A stretch of 64,000 nt of DNA from Rhodococcus rhodnii (GTDB lineage Bacteria; Actinomycetota; Actinomycetes; Mycobacteriales; Pseudonocardiaceae), in NCBI GenBank assembly GCA_000720375.1, contig JOAA01000020.1, forward strand, positions 310,001 through 374,000. The letters are read 5' to 3'. Positions 24,301 to 37,800 of this stretch are shown here, piece after piece; position 1 is the stretch's first letter; every line of letters begins with the position of its first letter. The position numbers were made by a program, and so were the translations under genes. The notes beneath the pieces are model-generated. The model was not told the origin of the DNA, ran no database searches, and saw only the letters and a list, made by a program, of their open reading frames with translations.

Positions 24301-25845
24301 AGCAGACGCCACGCCTTGGGCGATCGCGGGAGACGAACCGCCGTCCGCGAGCGTGCCCAATGCTTTGAGCAGCTCGGAGTGGTCCTTGCCGAAGACGACA
24401 GCACGGTGGTCCATCGTGGAACGGGTTGCCGCCAGCGAGTAGGCGACGTCCGCGACATCCGGCCGGTTGTCCGTGACGAAGGCTGCCAGGTCGGCCGCTC
24501 GTGCCCGCAGTGCCGCTGTGCTCTTGCCGGACAGCACCCACGGCACCACCGACGGCGTGACGGTTGCGGCCGGAGTCGGCTCAGTTTCGGGAGCCTCCTC
24601 GATGATGGTGTGCGCGTTGGTGCCGCTGATACCGAAGGAAGACACCGCGGCTCGGCGGGGATGTCCGTTGCGCTGCCACGGTTGCTGCTCAGTCAGCAGC
24701 TCCACCGCGCCCGAAGTCCAGTCCACATGCGAGGACGGCTGGTCCACGTGCAGGGTCTTCGGCAGGACGTCGTGCCGGAGAGCCATGACCATCTTGATCA
24801 CACCGGCGACACCGGCTGCAGCCTGCGTGTGCCCGATGTTCGACTTCACCGAACCCAGCCACAGCGGCCGATCGCGATCACGGCCGTAGGTGGCCATGAG
24901 GGCCTGGGCCTCGATCGGGTCACCCAAAGCGGTGCCCGTGCCATGCGCCTCGACAACGTCCACATCGGACGCAGACAGCCCGGCATTCGCCAGCGCGGCC
25001 CGAATCACCCGCTGCTGCGAAGGACCGTTCGGCGCAGTCAGACCATTCGACGCGCCATCCTGATTCACCGCGCTGCCGCGCACCACAGCCAACACACGAT
25101 GCCCGTTGCGCTGAGCGTCCGACAGACGCTCGACCAGCAACATGCCCGCACCCTCGCCCCAGCCCGTGCCGTCCGCCGCCTCGGCGAACGCCTTGCACCG
25201 GCCGTCGGACGCCAAACCGTTCTGCGCACCGAACTCGACGAACGCGCCCGGTGTCGACATGACACTGACTCCACCGACCAACGCGAGTTCGCACTCGCCG
25301 GCGTTCAGTGCCTGCGTCGCCAGATGCAGCGCCACCAACGACGACGAGCACGCGGTGTCCACAGTGACCGCCGGGCCTTCCAGCCCGAACGTGTACGACA
25401 CCCGGCCGGACATCACGCTGGCGGAGTTGCCGGTGCCTCGATGGCCGCCGAAGTCCTCTGTGGACTCCAGCAGCAGGGTGAGGTAGTCCTGGCCGTTCGA
25501 GCCGACGAACACACCGGTCTTGCTGCCCTTCACCGAGACCGGGTCGATCCCCGCCCGCTCGAACGCCTCCCACGACGTCTCCAGCAACAACCGCTGCTGC
25601 GGATCCATCGCCACGGCCTCCCGGGGCGAGATCCCGAAGAACGCGGGATCGAAATGCCCGGCGTCGCCAATGAAGCCGCCCTGGTTGACGTAACCGTTGC
25701 CGCGGTGGTCGATGTCCCAGCCACGGTCGGTCGGGAACTCGGACATCGCGTCCCGGCCGTCGGCCAGCAGCTGCCAGAACTGCTCAGGCGTGGACACCCC
25801 GCCCGGGAAGCGGCAACCGATGCCGACGATCGCGATCGGCTCGTC
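21340..25845 (-). other. PKS module D4: KS-AT(malonyl, 5-aa deletion)-DE-KR(A-type)-ACP
   Basis: Approximate domains are KS 25845-24600, AT 24290-23310, dimerisation element 23270-23150 (FWAAVENEDLASLLAV, then [13 protein letters not shown]), KR 22600-22090 and ACP near 21690. The AT has GHSIGE and HAFH, but the helix after the active Ser reads ISAAHVSEDACK instead of [17 protein letters not shown]. The KR lacks LDD and has [10 protein letters not shown] (A-type, Ser and Tyr present). A C-terminal docking domain follows the ACP. Confidence 0.9.
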
Positions 25846-28800
25846 GACCCGCACGGCCTGCGCGGCGGGTTCCGCGGTGGGCTGGTCGGCACCGACCAGT
25901 TCCTCGCAGAGCCATGTCGCCAGCGCGGCGGGCGTCGGGTAGTCGAACACCATGCTGCTCGGCAACCGCAAGCCGGTGGCTGTGTCCAGAGAGTTCCTGA
26001 GTTCCACCGCGGTGAGCGAGTCGAACCCGAGCTCCCGGAAGGTGTGGTCGTTGGTCACCGACTCCGGTCCCGGATACCCGAGGACCGTCGCGGCTTCGGC
26101 GCGGACGATCTCCAGCAGCAGGGCTTCCTGCTGCTGACGGGTCAATCCGGCGAGCCTGCCGCCGAGCACGCCCGGTGTCCGCTCGGCCGTCTCGATGACG
26201 GCGGCTTCCGGAAGGTCTGCCAGGAGCCGTCCGCAGAGCAGCGGGGCGAACCGCGTCCAGTCCACGTCCGCCACGATCAACGCGGGATGCGTCGACGCGA
26301 CACCGCTGCCCAATGCGAGCACGGCACGTTCCGGGTTCATGGCCGGCAATCCGAGAGCGCCGAGGTTGTCGGCGACACCTGCCGCCATGCCCTCGCCCGC
26401 CCACGGGCCCCACGCGATCGCGGTGCCAGGCAGACCGTCCGCGTGCCGCTGCTCGATCAACGCGTCCAGGTGGGCGTTCGCCGCCGCGTAACTTGCCTGA
26501 CCCGCGCTGCCGACCGCACCGGCGAACGCCGAGAACACCACGAAGGCGTCCAGGCCGTCGGTCAACTCGTGCAGCACGGTCGCGCCATCCACTTTGGACT
26601 TCAGACCGTTGTCAAACCGTTCCGCGGTCAGTCCTTCGATGACACCGTCGTCGAGCACACCTGCGGCGTGCACGACCGCGGACACCGGCGTGTCACGCAG
26701 CAGCGCGCCGACGGCCTCGCGATCGGTGATGTCGCAGGCCGCGACGGTCACGTCCGCACCCAGGTCGCGCAGCTGCGCTTCAAGAGCGTCAACGCCTTCG
26801 GCATCTCGGCCACGGCGGCTCACCAGGACAACGTGTTCGGCGCCGTTGGCCGCGGCCCAGCGCGCCACGTGCCCGCCGAGCGCGCCCATTCCACCGGTGA
26901 TCAGCACGGTGCCACGGGGCTGCCACGGAGTTTTCGCCGCTTCGGTCACGCGTACCAGCCGCCGTGCGAGGACTCCAGACGGCCGCACGGCGACCTGGTC
27001 CTCGTCACCTGCCAGCACACCGAGCACACGGGCGAACGCACCAGCGTCAGCCTCGGTCGGCAGGTCGATCAGGCCGCCCCACCGGTCCGGCTGCTCCAGC
27101 GCGGCCACCCGGCCGAAGCCCCAGATCTGTGCCTGAGCCGGGTCGGTGATGCGGTCCGCCGGGCCGGTCGAGACCGCACCTCGCGTCACCGCCCACAGCC
27201 GGGCGCTGATTCGGGCGTCGCCAAGGGCTTGGATGAGCGTGAGGGTGTCGATCGCGGTGCCCAGCAGCGAAACGACCCCGCTCGGCGCAAGCTCACGCAG
27301 GCGAGCGGCAAGGGTTTCCCGGTCTGCCATCTCGACTGTCGTGGCGTGCTCACCGAACGCGGCCAGCAAGCCGTCATCGGCGTGGCCTTCGGGGGTCACG
27401 ACCAGCCAGGTGCCGTCCGCCTGTGGCTGTGGGACCTGCACGGGACGCCAAGAGATCCGGTACTGCCATGAATCCACCGACGGTCCGCGACGGGAGGCGG
27501 ACAGCCAATACCGGTCACGCTGGAAGGCGTAGGTCGGCAAGTCGACGCGAGCACCGTGCACCAGCGCCGTCCAGTCGACAGCGACACCACGGGTGTGCAT
27601 CGCGGCCAACGCACCAATCGCCGTACGAACCTCCGGCCGATCGCCGCGCAACACCGGCACGAACAAGCCCTCGGACACACAGCCCTGAGCCATCCCCGCC
27701 AACACACCATCCGGCCCAAGCTCAACAAAGGCCGTCACGCCCTGTGCCGCAAGGGTGTTCACACCATCGGCAAACCGCACCGCCTGGCGCACATGCGAAA
27801 CCCAGTACTCCGGCGAAGCCAACTCAGTCGTAAGTCCGCCGGTCACGTTCGACACGACCGAAATCTGCGGCTCATTGAACTCCAAGCCGCGCAGAACCTC
27901 AGCGAACTCCGCCAGCATCGGCTCCATCAACGGCGAATGGAACGCATGACTCACAGCCAACCGCTTCGTCTTCCGCCCTTGCGCAGTGAACCCCTCAGCC
28001 ACCGCAAGCACAGCAGACTCAACACCCGAAATCACCACCGAATTCGGGCCATTGATCGCCGCAATCCCGAACTCGCCCGTCGTCTCGACCTCATCCTCAG
28101 TCGCCTCAATCGCGACCATCGCCCCACCCGCAGGCAGAGCCTGCATCAACCGACCACGAGCAGAAACAAGCTTGCACGCATCCTCAAGCGACAACACACC
28201 AGCCACATGAGCCGCCGAAATCTCACCAATCGAGTGGCCCATCACGAAGTCCGGACGCACACCCCACGACTCCACCAACCGGAACAACGCCACCTCAACA
28301 GCGAACAACCCAGCCTGAGCAAACTCCGTCTGCTTCAACGACTCCGGCTCACCATTGATGACCTCACGCAACCGCGGATGCAACAACTCACAAGCAGCAT
28401 CAAAAGCCTCCGCGAACACCGGGAACTCGCCATACAACTCACGACCCATCCCAACCCGCTGAGCACCCTGACCCGTGAACAAGAACGCCGTCTTGCCTGC
28501 CTTGGCGTGACCACGAATCACGTCGGCGGAGGAACCGCCCTCGGCAAGCACACCGAGCGCACGGACCAGTTCACTGCCGTCCTTGCCGACCACCACGGCC
28601 CGATACGGCAACGCCGACCGGTTGGTGGCAAGCGAGAACGCGAGATCCTCGACACCCGCAGTCTCCGCGATCGGCAGGAGCCGAGCGGCCTGCGCCCGCA
28701 GCGCGGCCTCGCTCTTGCCCGACAGCACCCACGGCACCACCGACGGCGCCTGACTGGGCTCGGCGGTGTCCGAGGCCGGGACCTGCTCGATGATCACGTG

Positions 28801-31800
28801 TGCGTTGGTCCCGCTGACTCCGAACGACGAGACAGCCGCCCGCCGCGGATGACCGTTCGCCTGCCACGGTTGCGTCTCGGTCAGCAGTGAAAGGGCGCCG
28901 GATGACCAGTCGACGCGGGAAGTCGGCTGCTCGGCGTGCAAGCTGCGCGGCAGTGCACCGTGCTTCATCGCGAGCACCATCTTGATCACACCGGCGACAC
29001 CAGCCGCCGCCTGCGTGTGCCCGATGTTCGACTTCACCGAACCCAGCCACAACGGCCGATCCCGATCCTGCCCATAGGTCGCCAGCAGCGCCTGCGCCTC
29101 AATCGGGTCGCCCAGTGCGGTCCCGGTGCCGTGCGCCTCGACAGCGTCCACATCGGACGGTTTCAGCCCGGCAGCCGCGAGGGCCGCCCGGATCACGCGC
29201 TGCTGTGCGGGGCCGTTGGGGGCGGTGAGTCCGTTGGACGCGCCGTCCTGGTTGATCGCGCTACCTCGCACCACAGCCAGAATCTCGTGGCCGTTGCGCT
29301 GAGCGTCTGACAACCGCTCGACCAACAGCATTCCGACGCCTTCGCCCCAGCCGGTGCCGTCGGCGGACTCGGCGAACGCCTTGCAACGGCCGTCCGCGGC
29401 CAGACCGCCCTGCGCGCTGAAGCCCTCGAACGCGGTGGGCGTCGACATGATCGTCACGCCGCCCGCGAGCGCCAGATCACACTCGCCCTGCCGCAGCGCC
29501 TGCGCTGCCCAGTGCAGTGCCACGAGCGACGAGGAGCAAGCGGTATCCACGGTGACAGCCGGGCCTTCCAGCCCGAAGGTGTACGCCACGCGGCCGGACA
29601 CCACACTCGGCGTGGTGCCGATCATCAGGTGAGCTTCCACCGATTCCGGCAGGTCGTCGATTCCGACCGCGTAGCCCTGGGGTCCGGCACCGACGAACAC
29701 GCCTGTGCGGCTGCCGCGTGCCTTGGTGATGTCGATTCCCGCGTGCTCGAACGCTTCCCACGAGGTCTCCAGCACCAACCGCTGCTGCGGATCCATGGCC
29801 AGGGCCTCACGCGGCGAGATCCCGAAGAACTCCGCGTCGAATTCCGCCGCGTCGTAGAGGAAACCGCCTTCGTGGGCGTACCCGGCCTCGACCTGCCAGC
29901 CACGGTCGGCGGGAAACGCGGAGATCGCGTCATTCCCGGCGGCCAGCAAGGTCCAGAGGTCATCAGGTGAAGCCACCCCGCCGGGGAACCGGCAGCCGAT
30001 GCCGACGATCGCGATTGGCTCGTCATTCGCGTGCACGACAACCGGCGCACTCGCCAGCACTTCGGCTCCGAGCAGTTCCGTGCGCACGTACTCGGCCAGC
30101 ACAGTGGGCGTCGGGTAGTCGAAGACCAGGGTGGCGGTCAACGTCAGCCCGGTCGCCTCGGCCAGGCGGTTGCGTAGTTCGACTGCGGTCAGCGAGTCGA
30201 ATCCCAGGTCACGGAAGGAAGATTCGGCCCCGATCGCATTCGGGTCCGGGTAGCCGAGCACCGCGGCCGCCTCGGCACGCACCAGGTCCAGCAGGAACGT
30301 CTCCCGGCCGGCCTCGGACATCTCCCGCAACCGCGCGACCAGACCGGAATCGTGCTGCGCGGGCGCCTCGACTGTCGCCTCGGGGATCGTCTCGAGCAGC
30401 GGGCTCGGCCGGTTCGCGGTGAACACGGGAGCGAACTGCGACCAGTCCACGTCCGCCACGGTGACCGTGACGTCGTCGTTGCCCATGGCGTTCGCCAGTG
30501 CGGCCAACGCCAACTCCGGAGCCAATCCGGACAGGCCGATGCGTCGCAACTGGTCTCCGGCCTCACCCGCGGCCATGCCACCGCCGGCCCACGGCCCCCA
30601 AGCGATCGAGGTCGCGGCAAGGCCCGTCGCGCGTCGCCGTTCCACCAGCGCGTCCAGGTAGGCGTTGGCTGCCGCGTAGCCACTTTGGCCGCTGCTGCCC
30701 CACGTCGCGGCGATCGAGGAGAACACGACGAACGCGGACAGGTCCTCGGTCAGCTCGTGCAGGTTCTGCGCACCCGTCACCTTCGCGGCCACAACCTCGG
30801 CGAATTCAGCCGGGCTGGTGTCCGTCAACGGAGTCAGCTGCGCAGCGCCTGCGGCGTGCACGACAGCCTGGACCGGGGTGCCGTTGTCTGCCAACGACCG
30901 CAGCATGTCCGCCACGGCTTGCCTGTCCGTGACGTCACAGGCGGCGAACGTGACCTCGCTGCCGTGACCACGCAGTTCGTCGGCGAGTTCGGCTGCGCCA
31001 TCGGCATCCGCACCTCGTCGGCCACACAGGACCAAGTGCTCGGTGCCGTTGCGAGCCAGCCAGCGGGCGACGTGTGCGCCCAGCGCACCCGTGCCTCCGG
31101 TGATCAGCGTCGTGCCCAACGGCTGCGGCTCGGTCACCGTGGCGGGCCGGGAATCGTGGACCAGCCTGCGAACCAGGATTCCTTCCGCACGGACGGCGAT
31201 CTGGTCCTCGCTGCCGGACAGCACGCCGACCGCCTTGGCAGCCACTTCGCTGTCTACAGTGGACGGAAGGTCGACGATGCCGCCCCACAGCGACGGCAGC
31301 TCGAGTGCGGCGACCCGCGCGATGCCCCACAGCTGCGCGGCGACCGGGTCCGGCGTCTCGTTCGGCGAAACCGACACCGCGCCACGCGTGATGACCCAGA
31401 GCCGGGTCTGGATCCCCGAGTCGGCCAACGCTTGGAGAAGCACGATCGTGCCGACGGAGTCCAGCAGCGACACAACTCCATCTGGCGAATGCGCTGCGAG
31501 TTCTTCGGCCAGCACTGCGCGGTCGACGTCCTCGACCGTGAGCACGCGGGCACCGGGCAGGGCTGCCAGGATCTCGTTCGCCTCATCGCCGCTGGGGGCG
31601 ACGACCAGCCATGAACCGGCCGGAACGCTGGTCTGCCCGGTGTAAGGCTGCCAATCGACCTTGTACCGCCAGTCGCCGACCACAGCATCGGTACGGCTAC
31701 GCGATGGCGCGTCGATCCAGTACCGCTCGCGCTGGAACGCGTACGTCGGCAGGTCGAGCGTGCCTGCGCCGGGGAAAATCGCCTGCCAGTCAAGCGTCAC

Positions 31801-34800
31801 ACCGCGGACGTGCAGTCCGGCGAGAGCCGTGAACAGTGAGCTTTCCTCGGCGCGATCCTTGCGCAGCAGGGGCAGGTACCCGGCGTCCGGCAGGGTGTCC
31901 TGGGCCATCGCGGACAGCACTCCGTCCGGCCCGAGCTCGACCACGGTCCGGATTCCGCGTTCCTGCAACACTGCGACGCCGTCGGCGAACCGCACCGCCT
32001 GCCGCACGTGCTGAACCCAGTACTCGGGACCGAGGTTCACGGCGGTTCCACCGGTCACATTGGACACGATCGGGATCGACGGCTCGCCGAAGCGGATGCC
32101 CCGCAACACCTCGGCGAACTCGGCGAGCATCGGTTCCATCAAGGGCGAGTGGAACGCGTGGCTGACACGTAGCCGCCGGGTCTTGCGGCCCTGAGCCGAG
32201 AACGTCTCGGCCACCGCGAGAACCGCTGTCTCGGCACCGGAGATCACCACGGACCTCGGGCCGTTGATCGCGGCGATGCCGAACTCGTCCGTGGTCTCGA
32301 TCTCGTCCTCGGTCGCCTCGATCGCGACCATCGCCCCACTCGACGGCAGCGCCTGCATCAACCGGCCACGCGCCGAAACCAGCTTGCACGCATCAGGCAG
32401 AGACAACACACCAGCCACGTGAGCCGCGGCGATCTCACCGACGGAGTGGCCGAGCAGGACGTCCGGGCGGACGCCGAACGACTCGATCAGCCGGAACAAC
32501 GCCACTTCGAGGGCGAACAACGCCACCTGTGTGTAGGCGGTCTGGTCGAGCAGCCCATCGGCGTCCTCGAACACCACCTCGCGCAGAGGCACGTCCACGT
32601 GCGCGCAGACCGCGTCGAAAGCCTCGGCGAACACCGGGAACCGCTCGTACAGCTCGCGCCCCATGCCCGCACGCTGTGCACCCTGGCCGGTGAACAGGAA
32701 CGCCACCCCGCCGGTCACCGGCGTCCCGCTGACCACCTGCGCTGATGACGTTCCAGTCGCCAACGTGGCAAGTCCGGCAAGCAGTTCCGCACGGTCGCTG
32801 CCCAGGACCACAGCCCGTTCGGGCAACGCGGAGCGGGTCGTGGCCAGTGAGAGTCCGACGCCAGCCAGATCCGTTGTCTCGTCGGCAAAGTCCCGCAACT
32901 GCTCGGCCTGGGCACGAAGCCCTTCGGTGCTCGTTCCGGACAGCGGCCACGCGATCAGCCCTGACGTGCTCGGCGCGGCCGCAACCGGCTCGGTGGCCGG
33001 GGCCTGCTCGATGACCGCATGCGCGTTGGTGCCACTGAGGCCGAAGGAAGAAATCCCGGCGCGGCGCGGCTTGTCGGCCCGTGGCCATGGCAATGCCTCA
33101 CGCAGAACGGAGATCTTGCCCGATGACCAGTCGATGTGCGGGCTCGGCTGATCGAAGTGCAGTGACGATGGCAGGGTGTCGTTCTGCAGGGCGAGCACCA
33201 TCTTGATCAAGCCTGCGACACCCGCGGCGGCCTGCGTGTGCCCGATGTTGGACTTCACCGAACCCAGCCACAGCGGCTGTTCCCGGTTCTGGCCGTAGGT
33301 AGCCAGCAACGCCTGCGCCTCGATCGGGTCGCCCAACGCGGTCCCGGTGCCGTGCGCTTCGACAGCGTCCACATCAGACGGTTGTAGTCCCGCGTTGGCC
33401 AGTGCCTGCCGGATGACTCGCTGCTGCGCGGGCCCATTTGGTGCCGTGAAGCCGTTCGACGCACCGTCCTGGTTGATCGCACTGCCGCGCACCACGGCAA
33501 GAATGTTCCGGCCGTTGCGCTGAGCGTCGGACAACCGCTCCACCAGCAGCATGCCCACGCCTTCGCCCCAGCCCGTGCCGTTGGCATCAGCCGCGAACGG
33601 CTTGCAGCGGCCGTTGACGGCAAGTCCGCCTTGAGCGCTGAATTCGGCGAACGCGCTCGGCGTGGACATGACGGTTGCCCCACCGACCAACGCCATCTCG
33701 CACTCGCCGCTGCGCAGCGCCTGAACCGCGAGATGCAGCGCCACCAAGGAGGACGAGCACGCCGTGTCCACAGTGACCGCCGGGCCCTCAAGCCCGAAGG
33801 TGTAGGCGACGCGGCCGGACATCACGCTCGCGGAGTTGCCTGTGCCGAGGTAGCCCTCGGTTTCCGGGCCGCCCTGGTCGACCAGGGCCACGTAGTCCTG
33901 GCCGTTGGTGCCGACGAACACACCGATCTGCTTGCCGCGCACCGAGTCCGGGGCGATCCGGGACCGTTCGAACGCTTCCCACGAGGTCTCCAGCAGCAAC
34001 CGTTGCTGCGGATCCATCGCCAACGCCTCACGGGGCGAGATGCCGAAGAAGCGGGGCTCGAACCCGGCGACGTCGTCGAGGAAGGCGCCCTGCTGGGTGC
34101 TGAAACGCGCCGCGATGTCCCATCCGCGGTCGGCCGGGAATTCGCCGACCGCGTCGGTGCCGGAGACCAGCAGCTGCCAGAAGTCTTCGGGCGTACGCAC
34201 TCCGCCGGGGAATCGGCATGCCATCGCGACGATCGCGATCGGCTCGTCGGTCCTGCCGTGTGCGATCACGACGGGCGCGTCCGCCTGCGCGCCGAGCAGT
34301 TCGTCGAGCAGGTGGCCGGCCAGCACGTCCGGACTCGGGTAGTCGAACACCAGACTGCTGGACAGTTTCAGGCCGGTCTCGGCGGCCAGCCGGTTGCGCA
34401 GTTCGACCGCGGTGAGCGAATCGAACCCGAGTTCGCGGAACGCGTGCGACCGCTCAATGGCTTCCGGGCCGGCATAGCCGAGCACCGCGGCGGCCTGCGC
34501 ACGGACGACGTGCAGCAGGAGGTTTTGCTGCTCGCTACGGCCAAGCCCGGCGAGCCTGGCGGCCAGTCCGGTGACTTCCTGGACCTGCGTCGGAGCCAGA
34601 ACGCTCAACAGTGGGCTGTGGCGTGCGGACTGGAACGCGGGCGCGAACTTGGCCCAGTCCACGTCGGCCACCACGGTCACGGCGTCGCCGCCGGTGGCGA
34701 CCCTGGCCAGCTCGGCAACGGCCTTGTCCGGGTCCATCGCCGGCAGACCGAGGCCGGCCAAGCCACTCGCGGCGCCTTCGGCCATACCGGCACCGCCCCA

Positions 34801-37800
34801 CGGGCCCCACGAGATCGAGGCGGCGGGCAGGCCGTCGGCGTGCCGCTGCTCGGCGAGCGCGTCCAGCACAGCGTTCGCGGCGGCGTAGTTGCCTTGGCCC
34901 GCACTGCCGACCGTCCCGGCGAAGGCGGAGAACATCACGAACGCCGTAAGGTCGAGTTCGCGCGTCAGCTCGTGCAAATGCAGTGCCGCGTCGGCTTTTC
35001 CGGGCAGCACACCGGTGAACTGTTCGACGGACATACGGTCCAGCACGCCATCGTCGAGAACCCCTGCGGTGTGCACGACAGCGGTCACCGGGTACTCGCC
35101 GGAAGCGGCATGGTCGACCAGCGCGGCGACCGCTGCACGGTCGGCGACGTCACACGCGACGATGGACACCTCGACGCCCAGCTCGCGCAGCTCTGCTTCC
35201 AGCTCGGGCGCGTGACCACGGCGGCTGGCGAGGACAAGCCGCGCAGCGCCGTTCGCGGCCGCCCAGCGGGCGACTCGCGCGCCCAGTGCACCGGTTCCCC
35301 CGGTGATCAGGACCGTGCCTGTGGGCTGCCACTGCTCACCGCTCACACCCGCACGGACGAGCCGTCGGGCGAAGACCCCGGTTGGGCGGATGGCGACCTG
35401 GTCCTCGGTGCCGGTGAGCACGGCGGCGAAGTGGTCGAGGGCACGTTGGTCGAGCTGTGCGGGCAGGTCGACCAGGCCGCCCCAGCGATCCGGGTACTCC
35501 AGCGCCGCGACACGGCCAAGACCCCAGACGTCAGCCTGATCCGGTCGTTCCACCCGGTCGCCGCGGCCGGTGGAGACCGCTTGCCTGGTCACCGCCCACA
35601 CCGGCGCGGTCAGTCCGGCCTGTAGCAGCCGCAGCGTATCGACCGCGTCGAGCAGCGCGACCACACCTTGGAAATCCTTGTCCGCCAGGCGATCGACCTC
35701 GTCGACACTCCGCACCACGTGTGCCTGGTCGCCGAAGACCGTGAGCAGTTCGTCCTGGTCTTCGGGCAGAACCACGAGCCAACGCCCGGCCAGGCTCGCT
35801 GGTCCGGGAACCACTGGCTGCCAGTCGATCCGGTAACGCCAGCCACCGGAGTCCGTGCCGCGCTTACGGTCCCACGTGGCGCCCTCGAACCAGTACTGCT
35901 CGTGCTGGAACGCGTACGTCGGCAGCTCGATCGGCGCACCCTTGACCAAGGTCGTCCAGTCCACGGACACACCGCTGGTGTGCAGTGCCGCCAGGGCACC
36001 GATCGCCGCACGGACCTCCGGCCGATCAGCCCGCAGCATCGGCACGAACATGCCCTCAGCCACGCAGCCCTGAGCCAGCGCGGTCAACACACCGTCCGGT
36101 CCCAACTCAACGAACGCCGTCACGCCCTGTGTCGCCAGCGTCCGTGCACCATCGGCGAACCGAACTGCTTGCCGGACATGGGAAACCCAGTACTCCGGTG
36201 AAGTCAGCTCGGTGGCGAGGTTACCGGTCACATTGGACACCACCGGGATCTGCGGCTCGTGGAACTCCAGACCCCGCAACACCTCAGCGAACTCCGCCAG
36301 CATCGGCTCCATCAACGGCGAATGGAACGCATGGCTGACAGTCAAACGCTTGGTTTTACGGCCCTGCGCGGAGAACTTCTCAGCCGCCGCGAGCACTGCG
36401 GACTCGTCACCCGAGATCACCACCGAGCGCGGGCCGTTGATCGCGGCGATCCCGAACGCATCGGTTGTCTCGATCTCGTTTTCAGCCGCTTCGATGGCCA
36501 CCATCGCCCCGCCAGACGGCAGAGCCTGCATGAGCCGGCCGCGCGCGGCGACCATCTTGCCCGCGTCGGCAAGAGAAAGCACACCTGCCACGTGCGCGGC
36601 GGAGATCTCACCGATCGAGTGGCCCATCAGGAAGTCCGGGCGAACACCCCACGACTCCACCAACCGGAACAACGCCACCTCAACGGCGAACAACGCCGCC
36701 TGGGTGAACATCGTCTGGTTCAACAACTCTGGCTCGTCAGCGATCACCGCACTCAACGAGCGCCCGAGGTGCGGGTCAAGCTCAGCGCACACAGCGTCGA
36801 AAGCTTCGGCGAACACCGGGAACTCGGCGTACAGCTCACGCCCCATGCCCAGTCGCTGAGCCCCTTGACCGGTGAACAACAACGCGGACCGGCCCCGCTC
36901 GGCCACCCCCGTGATCACATCCGCGGTCGGCGTTCCGTCGGCGAGCGCGGTCAGCCCGGCGGTCAGTTCCTCACGGGTCGCGCCAAGAACAACCGCGCGG
37001 TGTTCCAGCGCGGCACGAGTTGTCGCCAGAGAGAAGGCGATATCGGACGAGTCCTCCGCACAATCCACAAGCCGTTGTGCCTGAGCTCGCAAGGCGGCCG
37101 ATGTCCTGCCCGACAGCACCCACGGTGTCACGGCTGGCGACACTCGCTCGACCTGCGCTTCGGTGGCGTCCGGTGCCTGCTCGATCACGGCATGCGCGTT
37201 CGTACCGCTGAAGCCGAACGAGGAGATACCGGCTCGGCGTGGCGCTTCACCCGCAGGCCAGTCGCGGGCCTCGGTCAGCAGTTCGACCGCACCGGATGAC
37301 CAGTCCACATGCGACGAAGGCGTATCCACGTGCAACGTCTTCGGCAACACGCCATTGCGCATCGCCATGACCATCTTGATCACACCAGCAACACCGGCCG
37401 CCGCCTGGGTGTGGCCGATGTTCGACTTCACCGAACCCAGCCACAACGGCCGATCCCGATCACGGCCATAAGTCGCCAGCAAGGCCTGGGCCTCGATCGG
37501 GTCACCCAACGCGGTGCCCGTGCCATGCGCCTCGACAACGTCCACATCAGACGCAGACAACCCGGCATTCGCCAACGCGGCCCGAATCACCCGTCGCTGC
37601 GAAGGACCATTCGGCGCCGTCAAACCATTCGACGCACCATCCTGATTCACCGCACTACCACGGACTACAGCCAACACACGATGCCCATTGCGCTGAGCGT
37701 CCGACAAACGCTCAACCAACAGGACACCAACGCCTTCGCCCCAGCCGGTGCCGTCCGCGCTGTCCGCGAAGGCCTTGCACCGACCGTCTTCGGCGAGGCC

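Noticed and set aside
22270..27471. A 1733-codon open frame on the plus strand, and other long plus-strand frames such as 296-2140, 6118-7869 and 10629-13505
   Set aside because: They lie opposite PKS modules, are rich in Arg, His and Gln, and repeat with module periodicity. They are antisense shadows caused by high third-position GC.
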